In this document: positions 39,011 to 47,932 of the stretch, in pieces
Numbering within the stretch: position 1 is the first letter of the stretch
How the letters are laid out: every line of letters begins with the position of its first letter
Source of the DNA: CAWJJM01 sp963843275
GTDB taxonomy: Bacteria > Acidobacteriota > Thermoanaerobaculia > Multivoradales > JBCCEF01
NCBI GenBank assembly: GCA_963843275.1
Contig: CAWJJM010000012.1
Location: forward strand, 1,364,001-1,428,000
Length of the DNA stretch: 64,000 bases
Reading direction: 5' to 3'
Notes under the pieces: model-generated
What the model was told of the DNA's origin: nothing
Database searches by the model: none
Seen by the model: the letters and a program-made list of their open reading frames with translations, nothing else
Made by a program: the position numbers and the translations under genes

Positions 39011-39029
39011 CCCCGGCGACTGGCCGGGG
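39011..39029. terminator. Hairpin between convergent AarF and reductase genes
   Basis: CCCCGGC (39011-39017) and GCCGGGG (39023-39029) form a seven-pair stem with a five-base loop in the 93-nt gap between convergent genes; a smaller CCCC-TTC-GGGG hairpin precedes it. No T run on either strand. Probably a shared 3'-end structure. Confidence 0.35.
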
Positions 39030-39034
39030 CGGGC

Positions 39035-40210
39035 TCAGTGGAAGACGGCTTCGCGGCGGCGGGGGCGGAGGAGGAGGAAGGGCAGCAGGGGGGCGCAGCG
39101 CAAGGACTCGGCCATCACGCGGCGGTAGGTGCGGCGGCCGGCCAGCAGCTCGGCGGTCCAGCGGCAGGCCAGGGGGTTGCGCAGCAGGACCTCGTAGGCG
39201 AGGCGCGGGAAGCGGTAGACCAGCCGCGCCATGCGGCGGGCCCAACGCAGGTCGGCGTGGATCTCGCGCTGGACGGCACGGCTGTAGGCGGCCAGCGGGC
39301 GCCCCTCGGCGAGCAGGTCCGCCACCGCCCCGGCGGCGAGGTGGCCGGTGCGGAAGGCGTAGTAGATCCCCTCGCCGGTCAGCGGGTCGACGGTGTCGGC
39401 GGCGTCTCCCGCCAGCACCACCCGGCGCGAGTGCAGGACGTCGCGGCACCCCCCCTGCGGCACACCGTGGCCGCGGGTGCGCAGGTCGGTGCAGCCGCGC
39501 AGCCGCCCGCACTCGCGGCGGAAGCGGCCGTAGAGCTCCTTGAGGCCGGGCGACTTGCCGCCCGCCACGTAGCCGCCGATCGAGTAGTGGTCGCCCTTGG
39601 GGAAGATCCAGCCGTAGCCGCGCGGGAAGTAAGAGAAGTCGAACAGGGCGTCGCGGGTGAGCTCGGGGCGCTCGAAGCGCAGCTCGCCCTCGTAGGCGAC
39701 GCCGAGCCGCCGGGTCGCGCGCGGCCGCACCAGTCGCGCGGTGACGCCGGCGACGCCGTCGGCGCCCACCGCCGCCCGGGCCCGGAAGCGTCCGCCCGAG
39801 CTCTCCACCTCGACGCCGTCCGGCCCCTCCCGAAGGGCCGTCACCCGGCAGCCCTCGCGGGCGTCGACGCCGGGCAACGCCGCCACCGAGCGGAAGTGCA
39901 CCTCGTCGAAACGCTCGCGGTGGACCATCCAGCCGATCGGCTCCGCCATCCGCACGTGGAAGTCGTGGCCCTCGCCGAAGGTGAGGTGGGAGCCGTCGAT
40001 CTCGCGCTCGAAGAGGGCGCGCAGCTCGGGCGCGAGGTAGGGCCCCGTCTTGCGGGTGATGCCGCCGGCGCACGGCTTCCAGCGTGGGAAGCGGCTGCCC
40101 TCGAGGAGGAGCACCGAGAGCCCGCGCCCGGCCAACCCGCGGGTGGCGTGGCAGCCGGCCGGGCCGCCGCCGACCACCACGGCGTCGTACGTCTGGGCGG
40201 CGACGGGCAT
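39035..40210 (-). CDS. Geranylgeranyl-reductase-family FAD-dependent oxidoreductase
   Basis: 391 residues. The Rossmann FAD site is VVVGGGPAGCHATRGLA with the acidic LLLEGSRFPRWKPCAGG. Mid-protein there is VGADGVAGVTARLV, and later RVVLAGDAADTVDPLTGEGIYYAFRTG, the second FAD-contact motif typical of this family. GYGWIFPKGDHYSIGGY is the conserved GG-reductase block. Such enzymes reduce prenyl chains of quinones, chlorophyll or archaeal lipids, or are of unknown substrate in heterotrophs. ATG 40210 has a GATAAT -10 only five bases upstream and no ribosome site, so the message is probably leaderless. Confidence 0.9.
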   Translation of the reverse strand: MPVAAQTYDAVVVGGGPAGCHATRGLAGRGLSVLLLEGSRFPRWKPCAGGITRKTGPYLAPELRALFEREIDGSHLTFGEGHDFHVRMAEPIGWMVHRERFDEVHFRSVAALPGVDAREGCRVTALREGPDGVEVESSGGRFRARAAVGADGVAGVTARLVRPRATRRLGVAYEGELRFERPELTRDALFDFSYFPRGYGWIFPKGDHYSIGGYVAGGKSPGLKELYGRFRRECGRLRGCTDLRTRGHGVPQGGCRDVLHSRRVVLAGDAADTVDPLTGEGIYYAFRTGHLAAGAVADLLAEGRPLAAYSRAVQREIHADLRWARRMARLVYRFPRLAYEVLLRNPLACRWTAELLAGRRTYRRVMAESLRCAPLLPFLLLRPRRREAVFH

Positions 40211-40215
40211 GCCGC

Positions 40216-40221
40216 ATTATC
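40216..40221 (-). promoter_or_regulatory. -10 hexamer GATAAT before the GG-reductase gene
   Basis: Minus-strand GATAAT (one mismatch to TATAAT), five bases before the ATG at 40210. It predicts a leaderless transcript. Confidence 0.45.
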
Positions 40222-40278
40222 CCCCAGGGACGCCCCGCCGAGCGATTCCGCAGCCCGCCCCCCGTCTACCGGGGTGGC

Positions 40279-41063
40279 ATGGACGACGCCGGCGCGGGAT
40301 CGATCGCGGAGCGGATGCACAGGGCGGTGAAGTCGGCCGATCTGCTGCTCCGTCGGGCGGTGGCGGCGAGCACGGCGCGGTCGTGGGACGGCCCCGCCGA
40401 GCACGCCCGGCGGCTGCGGTCGGGCGCCGCGGAGGTGCTGGCCGGGGTCACCGTGGCCGCGGCCCACCCCCGCCGCGATCGCGCCCTGCTCCACCTCGGC
40501 CGGACGGCCCGCCGGCTGCGGCGTCTCGGCGTCACGATCGAGCGCGCCACCGCCGCCGGCGAGCTGCCGCCCGGACCGGCCGCCGCGCTGGCCGGCTCGG
40601 TGGCCCGGCTGGCGGCGCGGGTGGCGGGCCTGCGGGCGACCTGCCGCCGGGACCCCGAGCCGCCCGGCCGCCCCCGCCCGCAGGAGGGTTGCGCCACCGT
40701 CGAGCTGCGGCTCCCCTCCCCCGCCGCCGGGAGCGACCGCCGGGCTGCGCGCCGGGCCAGACCCGCGAGGAGACCCCGTCCCTCGCCGACCGAACCGTCA
40801 CCTCACGCTTCCGTACGAAGAGACGGGATCGCCGCAGGCCACCCGTTGACGCCGCCGCCGACCTCGGCGGCGCCTGTGTCCCCTTCCCCCGGGACTGCGA
40901 CGCCGCGTTCCTGCCGGTCTGCGGCGGCGGCACGACCTACGGCAACGACTGCCGGCGGTTGCGCGCCGGCGTCGCCAAGGACCACGACGGCGCCTGCCCC
41001 GGCGTCGGATCCGCCGCGGCGCCGGGCCCGGCGCGCTTGACGCCCCCGGGAGGCTGCCCGTAG
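40279..41063 (+). CDS. Helical ORF continuing, after a frameshift, into a Kazal-type inhibitor domain
   Basis: From ATG 40279 about 150 residues read as an Ala/Arg-rich helical protein (MDDAGAGSIAERMHRAV), with good third-position GC until about 40740, where it collapses. In another frame, good codon composition resumes and runs to the TAG at 41061. That part holds a Kazal domain at about 40871-41002: a Cys pair, seven residues, then PVCGGGTTYGNDC, RAGV and a final Cys (DGAC). No independent start codon with a ribosome site precedes the Kazal part, so the two halves are probably one gene with an indel near 40740, or a decayed gene. No signal peptide is seen, which is odd for a Kazal protein. 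The helical half is unrecognised. Confidence 0.5.
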
Positions 41064-41066
41064 CAT
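41037..41066 (+). promoter_or_regulatory. Sigma-70 promoter TTGACG-18-TAGCAT
   Basis: TTGACG (41037-41042) and TAGCAT (41061-41066) are 18 bp apart and overlap the stop of the Kazal ORF. They would give a leader of about 65 nt to the lipoprotein gene at 41141 and, by read-through, aroC. Confidence 0.65.
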
Positions 41067-41140
41067 CGCCCCGGCCCGCGCGGGCCGCGCGCCGTGCCAC
41101 GACCCGCCCCCACACCCTGCCCGCTGCCCCGGGAGCCGCG

Positions 41141-41710
41141 ATGACGTCGAGCCCCAACCGCCTCCTCCTCGCCCTCTGCCTGGCCGGCCTCGCCGCCGGC
41201 GTCGCCGCCTGTGGACCGGATCCGCAGGAGGTCGACCGCTCGCCGGTGGCCGGGATGACCGACCAGGACGCCCGCCCCGGCACCTTCGAGGGGGCGGTGG
41301 CCGACCGCGGGCCGCGCAACAACGGCGAGCTGACCCTCGAGGGGGCCCCGCGGGCCGCCGGCCAGGCGGCGGTCGACTGCGGCCCCTTCCCCCCCGCCGA
41401 CGCCGAGGCGCACGGCTTCCGCGTCGCCTGGGCGCCCCACGAGCCGGAGGGGCTGCGCGTCGAGGTGACGGTCGAGGACTTCCACGGCGCCGGGTCCTAC
41501 GAGGGCCGCCTCGCGCTGGTCGCCGCGGACCCGGACGGCGCCGTCCACGCCTCGGCGGGGAGCGCCCGCATCACCCTCGAGGACGGGACCTTCCTGGCCA
41601 ACGACGCCGCCACCCACTACGTCTCCGGCAGCTTCACCGGCACCTACCGCGGCGACGCCGGCGAGGGCAAGGCGGCGGGCCGGGTGGAGCGCTGCTTCTA
41701 CTTCGGGTAG
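41141..41710 (+). CDS. Lipoprotein of unknown function
   Basis: 189 residues. Lipoprotein signal peptide: hydrophobic LLLALCLAGLAAGVAAC with Cys at about residue 24. The mature part has three further cysteines (including VDCGPFPP and ERCFYFG at the end) and a beta-rich pattern with LTLEGAPRA, LRVEVTVEDFHG and ARITLEDGTF, suggesting a beta-sandwich. No family is recognised. Its stop is 10 nt before aroC, so the two are probably co-transcribed. A functional link with chorismate synthesis is not obvious. Confidence 0.8.
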   Translation: MTSSPNRLLLALCLAGLAAGVAACGPDPQEVDRSPVAGMTDQDARPGTFEGAVADRGPRNNGELTLEGAPRAAGQAAVDCGPFPPADAEAHGFRVAWAPHEPEGLRVEVTVEDFHGAGSYEGRLALVAADPDGAVHASAGSARITLEDGTFLANDAATHYVSGSFTGTYRGDAGEGKAAGRVERCFYFG

Positions 41711-41720
41711 CGGAGCGGAC

Positions 41721-42932
41721 GTGCTCAGGCGCCTGTTGCTGGTCACCGCTGGAGAGAGCCACGGCCCCGGGCTGACGGTGATCCTCGGCGGCATGCCGGC
41801 CGGGCTGGCGGTGGACCTCGACCGCGTCGCCGCCGACCTGGCGCGGCGCCAGCACGGCTACGGGCGCGGCCGGCGGATGCAGATCGAGCGCGACCGCGTC
41901 GAGGTGCGCGGCGGCGTCCGCGACGGCCACACCCTGGGCTCGCCGATCGCCCTGTGGATCGAGAACCGCGACTGGGAGAACTGGCGCCAGGTGATGGCGC
42001 CGGGACCGGTCGACCCGCACCTCGCCGAGGTGCGGCGCCTCAAGGCCCCGCGGCCCGGCCACGCCGATCTCGCCGGCGCCCGCAAGTACCTGCGCCGCGA
42101 CCCGCGCGACATCCTCGAGCGGGCCTCGGCGCGCGAGACCACCGGACGGGTCGCCGCGGGCGCCCTGGCGCGGCTGCTGCTCGCCGAGATCGGGGTCGAG
42201 ATCCGCAGCGGAGTGCGCGCCCTGGGACCGATCGGCGCCGACCGGCCGACGCCGTCGTGGGAGGAGATCTGCCGGGTCGACGACAGCTCGCCGTTGCGCG
42301 CCATCGACCGCGAGCGCGAGGAGGAGATGGTGGCCCTCGTCGACCGGGCGCGCACGGAGGGCGAGACCCTCGGCGGCGCGGTCACGGTGATCGCCCACAA
42401 CGTGCCGGTCGGCCTCGGCTCGCACGTCGCCTGGGACGAGAAGCTCGACGGGCGGCTGGCGCAGGCGGTGATGTCGGTGCCGGCGGTCAAGGCGGTGGAG
42501 ATCGGCGCCGCGCTGGCCGCCAGCCGCGGCTTCGGCAGCGCCGCCCACGACGCCATCGGCTACGACCGGGAGGCCGGCCGCTGGACCCGCGACAGCAACC
42601 GCGCCGGCGGCACCGAGGGCGGCATCACCAACGGCGAGGACGTGGTGGTCACCGCCTACAAGAAGCCGATCTCCACCCTGGCCCGCGGGCTGCCGAGCGT
42701 CGACCTCGACACGCTCGAGCCGCACCGCTCGCAGTACGAGCGCAGCGACGTGACGGCCCTGCCCGCGGCGGGGGTGATCGCCGAGGCCATGGTGGCCCTG
42801 GTGCTGGCCGACGCGCTGCTCGAGAAGCTGGGGGGGGATTCGATGGTGGAACTGCTGGCCCACCACCGGGCGGGCCGGGAGCTCGCCGACGCCTGGCCCC
42901 GGAGCGCCGAGCCGCCGTCCGGCGGCGGCTGA
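41721..42932 (+). CDS. aroC: Chorismate synthase
   Basis: 403 residues from a GTG with GGAG six bases upstream. It catalyses the last shikimate-pathway step, EPSP to chorismate, using reduced FMN. Signatures: AGESHGPGLTVILGGMPAGL, RRQHGYGRGRRMQIE, GVRDGHTLGSPI, RPGHADLAGARKY, RASARETTGRVAAGALAR and DSNRAGGTEGGITNGE. Length and motifs are those of the bacterial enzyme. It follows a lipoprotein gene and converges on rpoZ; no other aro genes are near. Confidence 0.97.
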   Translation: MLRRLLLVTAGESHGPGLTVILGGMPAGLAVDLDRVAADLARRQHGYGRGRRMQIERDRVEVRGGVRDGHTLGSPIALWIENRDWENWRQVMAPGPVDPHLAEVRRLKAPRPGHADLAGARKYLRRDPRDILERASARETTGRVAAGALARLLLAEIGVEIRSGVRALGPIGADRPTPSWEEICRVDDSSPLRAIDREREEEMVALVDRARTEGETLGGAVTVIAHNVPVGLGSHVAWDEKLDGRLAQAVMSVPAVKAVEIGAALAASRGFGSAAHDAIGYDREAGRWTRDSNRAGGTEGGITNGEDVVVTAYKKPISTLARGLPSVDLDTLEPHRSQYERSDVTALPAAGVIAEAMVALVLADALLEKLGGDSMVELLAHHRAGRELADAWPRSAEPPSGGG

Positions 42933-42978
42933 GCCGCCGGGCCGCCGCGGCGACCCGGCTCGGGGACCGGCCGCGCCG

Positions 42979-43242
42979 TCAGTGGACCTCTTCGCCCGCC
43001 TCGACCTCGGCCGCTGCCGCGGCTGCGGCCTCGGCCGCCGCGGCGGCCTCCTGCTCCTCCGGCGACGGGCCGTAGCCCCAGTCCACCACGTCGCGGGTCA
43101 CCTCTTCCATCGCCAGCGTGGTGGGCTTGGCGGGCGTGTCGAGCTTGGGGCGGGCGCCGCGCATGAGCTGCTCGGCGCGGGTCGCCGACAGCAGGACGTA
43201 GCGGAACTTGCTGTCGACGCGATCGGGGAACTTCTGCTGCAT
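42979..43242 (-). CDS. rpoZ: RNA polymerase omega subunit
   Basis: 87 residues; ATG 43242 with AGGAGG eight bases upstream. Omega stabilises beta-prime during RNA polymerase assembly. The core FPDRVDSKFRYVLLSATRAEQLMRGARPK is the family signature, and TLAMEEVTRDVVDW continues it. The last 30 residues are an Ala/Glu tail (about 20 of 26 residues are A or E), an addition not needed for the omega fold. It follows gmk, a classical gene pair (gmk-rpoZ). Confidence 0.93.
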   Translation of the reverse strand: MQQKFPDRVDSKFRYVLLSATRAEQLMRGARPKLDTPAKPTTLAMEEVTRDVVDWGYGPSPEEQEAAAAAEAAAAAAAEVEAGEEVH

Positions 43243-43279
43243 GGAACGACCTCCTCGGTGTGGAAAACGGGCTCGGCGC

Positions 43280-43933
43280 TCAGCGCACGGCCCCGGGTCC
43301 GGCGACGGTGCTCTCGAAGGTGCGGACCACCTCTTCGACCTCCTCGCGGAGGCGTGACACCCGGTGCCGCTTGGCGAGGACGATGGACGCCAGGATCTGG
43401 CTCGCGCGCTCGGCGTCGCGGTTGACGATAACATACTCGTACTTCTCGTAACGCTTGATCTCCGAAAGGGATACGGCCAACCGCCGGGCGATCTCCTCCT
43501 CGTCGTCCAGGCCGCGGCCGTGCAGCCGCTCGCGCAGCACCGCGTAGCTCGGCGGCAGGATGAAGATGCTGTGCGCCTCGGGGTGCTGCGCCTGCATCCG
43601 CGCCGCGCCCTGGACGTCGATGTCGACCAGCACGTCGACACCCCGCTCCAGCCGTGGCACCACCTCGGCCTTCGCCGTCCCATAGAAGTTGTTGTGCACC
43701 CACGCCCATTCCATGAACTCGTCGGCGTCGATCATGCGCTGGAAGCGGGCCCGGTCGATGAAGTAGTAGTCCTCGCCGTCGCGCTCGCTGCCGCGCGGCC
43801 CGCGGGTGGTGTGGCTGACCGAGAAGTGGAGGTTGCCGACCGCCTCGCCGCCCCCCTCCAGCAGGTTGCGGATCAGGGTGGTCTTGCCCGTCCCGGAGGG
43901 GGCCGAGAGGATGAAGAGCTCGCCGCGGGACAT
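43280..43933 (-). CDS. gmk: Guanylate kinase
   Basis: 217 residues; phosphorylates GMP to GDP with ATP. P-loop SAPSGTGKTTL at the N-terminus, GMP-binding SVSHTTRGPRGSERDGEDY and FMEWAWVHNNFYGT, then VDIDVQGAARMQ and the lid RRLAVSLSEIKRYEKYEYVIVN. Length is normal. TAACAT sits nine bases before the ATG with no ribosome site, so it may be a leaderless start within the yicC-gmk-rpoZ cluster; yicC ends 41 nt upstream. Confidence 0.97.
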   Translation of the reverse strand: MSRGELFILSAPSGTGKTTLIRNLLEGGGEAVGNLHFSVSHTTRGPRGSERDGEDYYFIDRARFQRMIDADEFMEWAWVHNNFYGTAKAEVVPRLERGVDVLVDIDVQGAARMQAQHPEAHSIFILPPSYAVLRERLHGRGLDDEEEIARRLAVSLSEIKRYEKYEYVIVNRDAERASQILASIVLAKRHRVSRLREEVEEVVRTFESTVAGPGAVR

Positions 43934-43942
43934 GGCCGGGGG

Positions 43943-43948
43943 ATGTTA
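43943..43948 (-). promoter_or_regulatory. -10 hexamer TAACAT before gmk
   Basis: Minus-strand TAACAT, nine bases before the gmk ATG (43933), in the 41-nt gap after yicC. It would give gmk-rpoZ an internal, near-leaderless promoter. Confidence 0.5.
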
Positions 43949-43974
43949 GCAGTCCAGGGGGGCCGGAGCGGTGC

Positions 43975-44862
43975 TCATTCGACGTTCTGCACCTGCTCGC
44001 GGAGCTGCTCGCACAGCGCCTTGCCGTCGAGCACGCGCCGCGTCATCGCGGTGTTGCGGCACTTCGCGCCCAGGGTGTTGAGCTCGCGCAGCACCTCCTG
44101 GCCGAGGAAGTCGAGCCGCTTGCCGGCCGGCTCGCGGCTGGCCAGCAGCTCGCGGAAGTGCTCGATGTGGGCGCCCAGGCGGTCGAGCTCCTCGGTGACG
44201 TCGCCGCGCTCGGCGAGGAGCGCCACCTCCTGCTCGAGCCGGCCGGGGTCGAAGCGCCCGGCACCGGCCTCGGCGAGCAGGGCGGCGAGGCGGGCGCGCA
44301 GTCCGTCGGCGGCCTCCCGCCGCGCCGTCTCGGCGCCCGCCGCCAGCTCGGCCACCACCGCCGCCAGCTCGCCCAGGCGCTCGGTGAGCAGCAGCACCAG
44401 CCGTTCGCCCTCGCGCTCGCGGCCGGCCACGAGCTGGTCGCGCGCCCGGGCGGCGACCGCCAGCAGCAGCTCGTGGTCCGCGGCCTCCCAGCGGTCCGGA
44501 GCCACCCGCACGCTGAGCGCCTCGGGGAGGCGCAGCAGGTCGCCGGCGGTGAGCTGCTGCGCGATCAGGCCGCCACCGACCAGCTCCTCGAGCGCCACGT
44601 GCGCCGCCTGCACCACCTGCCGGTGCACCTCCACCTCCACCGGGCGCTCGCCGAGGACCTGGACGTCCACCAGGGCGTCGAGGCGGCCGCGGCGGACGCC
44701 CTCGGCGAGCAGCGCCTGCACCGCCGCCTCGCTGCCCCGCGCCTCGTCCGGCATGCGCAGCTTGATCTCGAGGAAGCGGTGGTTGACCGAGCGCAGGGTC
44801 ACCGTCACCTGGTGGCGCTCGTCGCTGCCGGCCGCCTGGCCGTAGCCGGTCATGCTGCGCAC
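43975..44862 (-). CDS. yicC: YicC/YloC-family endoribonuclease
   Basis: 295 residues. GTG 44862 is chosen because it gives the conserved N-terminus VRSMTGYGQA and lies 2 nt after the msbA stop. The YicC N-domain (VTLRSVNHRFLEIKLRMPD) and the DUF1732 C-domain (LDFLGQEVLRELNTLGAKC, ending in LREQVQNVE) are complete. E. coli YicC is an RNase that helps small-RNA turnover, and the family lies next to gmk in many genomes, as here. Confidence 0.95.
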   Translation of the reverse strand: MRSMTGYGQAAGSDERHQVTVTLRSVNHRFLEIKLRMPDEARGSEAAVQALLAEGVRRGRLDALVDVQVLGERPVEVEVHRQVVQAAHVALEELVGGGLIAQQLTAGDLLRLPEALSVRVAPDRWEAADHELLLAVAARARDQLVAGREREGERLVLLLTERLGELAAVVAELAAGAETARREAADGLRARLAALLAEAGAGRFDPGRLEQEVALLAERGDVTEELDRLGAHIEHFRELLASREPAGKRLDFLGQEVLRELNTLGAKCRNTAMTRRVLDGKALCEQLREQVQNVE

Positions 44863-44864
44863 GG

Positions 44865-46769
44865 TCAGTCCCGGAACTGCAGGTCGTACAGCCGTTTGTA
44901 GTTGCCGCCGAGCGACATCAGCTCCTGGTGCGAGCCGGCCTCGACGATGCGGCCCCCGTCCATCACCACGATGCGGTCGGCGCGCTGCACGGTCGACAGG
45001 CGGTGCGCGATGACCAGCGTGGTGCGGCCCTGCATCAGGTTGTAGAGCGCCTTCTGCACCAGCGCCTCCGACTCGCTGTCGAGGTGCGAGGTGGCCTCGT
45101 CGAGGATCAGGATGGGGGCGTTCTTGAGCAGCGCGCGGGCGATCGCCAGCCGCTGGCGCTGCCCGCCCGAGAGCCGCAGCCCGGACTCTCCGATGCGGGT
45201 CTCGTAGGCCGCCGGCAGCTCCATCACGAAGTCGTCGGCGTAGGCGGCGGCCGCCGCCTCGCGCACTCTCTCGAGCGGCAGGTCGGCGCGCCCGTAGGCG
45301 ATGTTGGCGCGGATGGTGTCGTCGAACAGCACCGTGTCCTGGGTGACGATCCCGATCAGCGAGCGCAGGTTGCGCAGCGACAGATCGCGCAGGTCGACGC
45401 CGTCGATCGTCACCCGCCCTTCGTCGGGATCGAAGAAGCGCGGCAGGAGGTTGACCAGGGTCGACTTGCCGGCCCCGGACGGGCCCACCACGGCGACGAT
45501 CTCGCCGCGCCGGATCCGCAGGTCGACGTCGTGCAGGACGGGCCGCTCGTCGTCGTGGTAGGTGAACGACACCTCCTCGAAGGCGATCTCGCGCTGCACC
45601 GTGGCGACCTCGCGGGTGCCCTGGCGCTCCCGCACCTCGTTGGGGATCTCCATGATCCGCTTGACCCGCTGACCGGCCGCCCCGGCCTCCTGCAGGATCA
45701 GGTTGACCTTGTTCAGCTTGCGCACCGGGTCGTACATCATCAGCAGCGTGGTGAGGAACTTGAGCAGCTCCGGCGGCGTCAGCTCCCCCGCCCGGATGGC
45801 GTGCCCGGCGTAGACCAGCAGCGCCGCCGCCCCCACCACGGCCAGCGACTCGACGACCGGGCTCGACAGGTTGACGAGCATCTGCGCCCACAGGTTCACC
45901 CGCAGGTGGCGCCGCGTGGCGTTGCGGAAGCGGCGCAGCTCGAACTCCTCCATCCCGAAGGCCTTCACCACCCGGTGGCCGCGCACCGCCTCGGTCATCA
46001 GCGCCGCCAGGTCGGCCATGCGCTCCTGGCTGCGGTGGCTGGTGCGCCGCATCCCCTTGCCGAAGCGGACGATGGGATAGAGCAGCACCGGCGCCGCCAC
46101 CAGGCAGAGCAGCGCCAGCCGGAAGTGGGTCGACAACAGCATGCCGAGCAGGAACACCAGGGTGATCGACTGCTGCACCAGGTCGAGCATGCGGTTCGAG
46201 ACCGCGTTCTGCATCAGCGCCACGTCGCTGATCACCCGCGACACCAGCTCTCCCGACGGGTGCTCGGCGTAGAAGCGGCTCGACTGCTCGAGGATCTTGC
46301 GATAGAGGTCGTTGCGGATGTCGGTCGTCACCCCCAGCCCGATGTGCTGGAAGGCGTAGCCCGAGAGGAAGTCGGCCAGGCTGCGGAAGAGGAACAGCAG
46401 CACGAACAGGGCGGGGACGAAGTAGACCACCTCCCGGGGGCCGATCCCGAGGCGGCGCTTGAGCGAGCGGTAGCCGCGGTCGAGCTGGGCGGAGATGTCG
46501 AGCTTGTGGCCGACCCGGTCGAGGAAGCTGCGCTGCTCGGGCGGCTTCTCGGCGCCGGCATCGCCGCCGCCGCGCAGCCCGGCCACCGCCGACAGCCCCG
46601 GCACGCCGGCGGCCTGGTCGCCGGCGAGCAGCACTTCGCCGAAGATCGGCTCGATCAGGGCCACCAGGCCCACCGTCGTCGAGGCGAAGGCGAGCACCGC
46701 CACCAGGGCCAGCCCGGCCCATCCCGCGTAGCGCCGCGAGTAGCGCCAGAAGAAGGAGATCAGCCCCAC
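44865..46769 (-). CDS. msbA: MsbA-type lipid A/lipid ABC exporter (half transporter)
   Basis: 634 residues, GTG start at 46769 overlapping the lpxB stop by 10 nt. The N-terminal half has six membrane helices, with an unusually long soluble loop after helix 1 (about residues 45-100, Gly/Glu/Lys-rich) compared with E. coli MsbA. The ATPase half has Walker A VVGPSGAGKST, Q-loop TQDTVLFDDT, signature LRLSGGQRQRLAIARALL, Walker B ILILDEATSHLDSES and the H-loop AHR. It would flip lipid A-core across the inner membrane. Overlap with lpxB supports the lipid A assignment over a drug exporter. Confidence 0.9.
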   Translation of the reverse strand: MGLISFFWRYSRRYAGWAGLALVAVLAFASTTVGLVALIEPIFGEVLLAGDQAAGVPGLSAVAGLRGGGDAGAEKPPEQRSFLDRVGHKLDISAQLDRGYRSLKRRLGIGPREVVYFVPALFVLLFLFRSLADFLSGYAFQHIGLGVTTDIRNDLYRKILEQSSRFYAEHPSGELVSRVISDVALMQNAVSNRMLDLVQQSITLVFLLGMLLSTHFRLALLCLVAAPVLLYPIVRFGKGMRRTSHRSQERMADLAALMTEAVRGHRVVKAFGMEEFELRRFRNATRRHLRVNLWAQMLVNLSSPVVESLAVVGAAALLVYAGHAIRAGELTPPELLKFLTTLLMMYDPVRKLNKVNLILQEAGAAGQRVKRIMEIPNEVRERQGTREVATVQREIAFEEVSFTYHDDERPVLHDVDLRIRRGEIVAVVGPSGAGKSTLVNLLPRFFDPDEGRVTIDGVDLRDLSLRNLRSLIGIVTQDTVLFDDTIRANIAYGRADLPLERVREAAAAAYADDFVMELPAAYETRIGESGLRLSGGQRQRLAIARALLKNAPILILDEATSHLDSESEALVQKALYNLMQGRTTLVIAHRLSTVQRADRIVVMDGGRIVEAGSHQELMSLGGNYKRLYDLQFRD

Positions 46770-47932
46770 CGCGCCTCCGCCGCCGTGGCGCCGGGGGCGC
46801 CCAGCGTGTCGCCGGTCAGGAACGCCGCCACCTCGCGCGCCGCGCGCTGCGAGGCTCCGGGCCGCCCCAGCCGGCCGCGCAGCTCGGCGAGGTCGGCCCG
46901 CATGCGCGCGATGCGCGCCGGATCGGTGAGCAGGTCCGCGGCGGCGCGGGCCACCAGCTCCGGCCGTGCCTTCTCCTGGAGCAGCTCCGGGACCGCCGCC
47001 CGCTCGAGAACCAGGTTGACGAGCGACACGTGCGGCAACCGCACCAGCAGGCGCGCGGCGAGGTAGGTCCAGCCGTGCAGCCGGTAGAGCACCAGCAGCG
47101 GCGTCCCCAGCAGGCCGACCTCGAGGGTGGCGGTGCCCGAGGCGCACAGCGCCAGGTGGCTGTCGGCGAGGGCGGCGAAGCGGTCGCGGTCGGAGATGCG
47201 CACCGGCAGGCCGGACAGCGCCACCGGCTCCTCGAGCAGCTCGGCGGGGATCGTCGGGGCGCGGATCAGGCGGACGAAGACCGGCAGCTCCTCGGCGAGC
47301 CGCCGCGCCGCCTCGAGCATCACCGGCAGCATCGCTTCGACCTCGCTCACCCGCGAGCCGGGGAGCAGGGCGACCTGGAACGGCTCGTCGCGCGGCGCGC
47401 CGCGGTCCCAGATGTGCGGCAGCTCGGGCACCTCGTCGACCAGCGGGTGGCCGACGTGGGTGACCTCGACCCCGTGCTCGGCGTAGAAGTCGACCTCGAA
47501 CGGGAACAGCACCAGCATCTCGTCGACGTGCTCGGCGATCGCGCGCACCCGCCCGCGCCGCCACGCCCACACCTGCGGGCTGATGTAGTAGACGACCGGC
47601 ACCCCGCGCCGCTGCAGCTCCTTGGCGAGGCGCAGGTTGAACTCCGGCGAGTCGATCAGCAGGGCGGCGCGCGGCCGGCGGCGGTCGACCTCCGCCAGCA
47701 GGCGGGCGAAGATCTCGCGCGCCCGGGGCAGCACCTTGAGCGCCTCGGTGAGCCCGACGACCGAGATGTCCGACGCCTCGGCCACGCGGTCGAGGCCGGC
47801 CGCGGCCAGCTCGTCGCCGCCGAGGCCGAAGGCGGCGACGTCCGGCACCAGGCGGCGGAGCTCGGTGAGCAGTCGCGCGCCGTGCAGATCCCCCGAGGCC
47901 TCGCCCGCAGCGATGAGCAGCGGCAGGCTCAT
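46760..47932 (-). CDS. lpxB: Lipid-A-disaccharide synthase
   Basis: 390 residues, GT19 family. It condenses UDP-diacylglucosamine with lipid X to make the lipid A disaccharide at the inner membrane. Motifs: AAGEASGDLHGARLL, FGLGGDELAAAGL, LIDSPEFNLRLAKEL, YYISPQVWAWRRGRV, FPFEVDFYAEHGV with HVGHPLVDEV, and LLPGSRVSEVEAMLP. ATG 47932 overlaps the stop of a 64-residue membrane protein (ATGA), and its own stop overlaps msbA. The remaining Raetz-pathway genes lie outside the window. Confidence 0.97.
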   Translation of the reverse strand: MSLPLLIAAGEASGDLHGARLLTELRRLVPDVAAFGLGGDELAAAGLDRVAEASDISVVGLTEALKVLPRAREIFARLLAEVDRRRPRAALLIDSPEFNLRLAKELQRRGVPVVYYISPQVWAWRRGRVRAIAEHVDEMLVLFPFEVDFYAEHGVEVTHVGHPLVDEVPELPHIWDRGAPRDEPFQVALLPGSRVSEVEAMLPVMLEAARRLAEELPVFVRLIRAPTIPAELLEEPVALSGLPVRISDRDRFAALADSHLALCASGTATLEVGLLGTPLLVLYRLHGWTYLAARLLVRLPHVSLVNLVLERAAVPELLQEKARPELVARAAADLLTDPARIARMRADLAELRGRLGRPGASQRAAREVAAFLTGDTLGAPGATAAEARWG

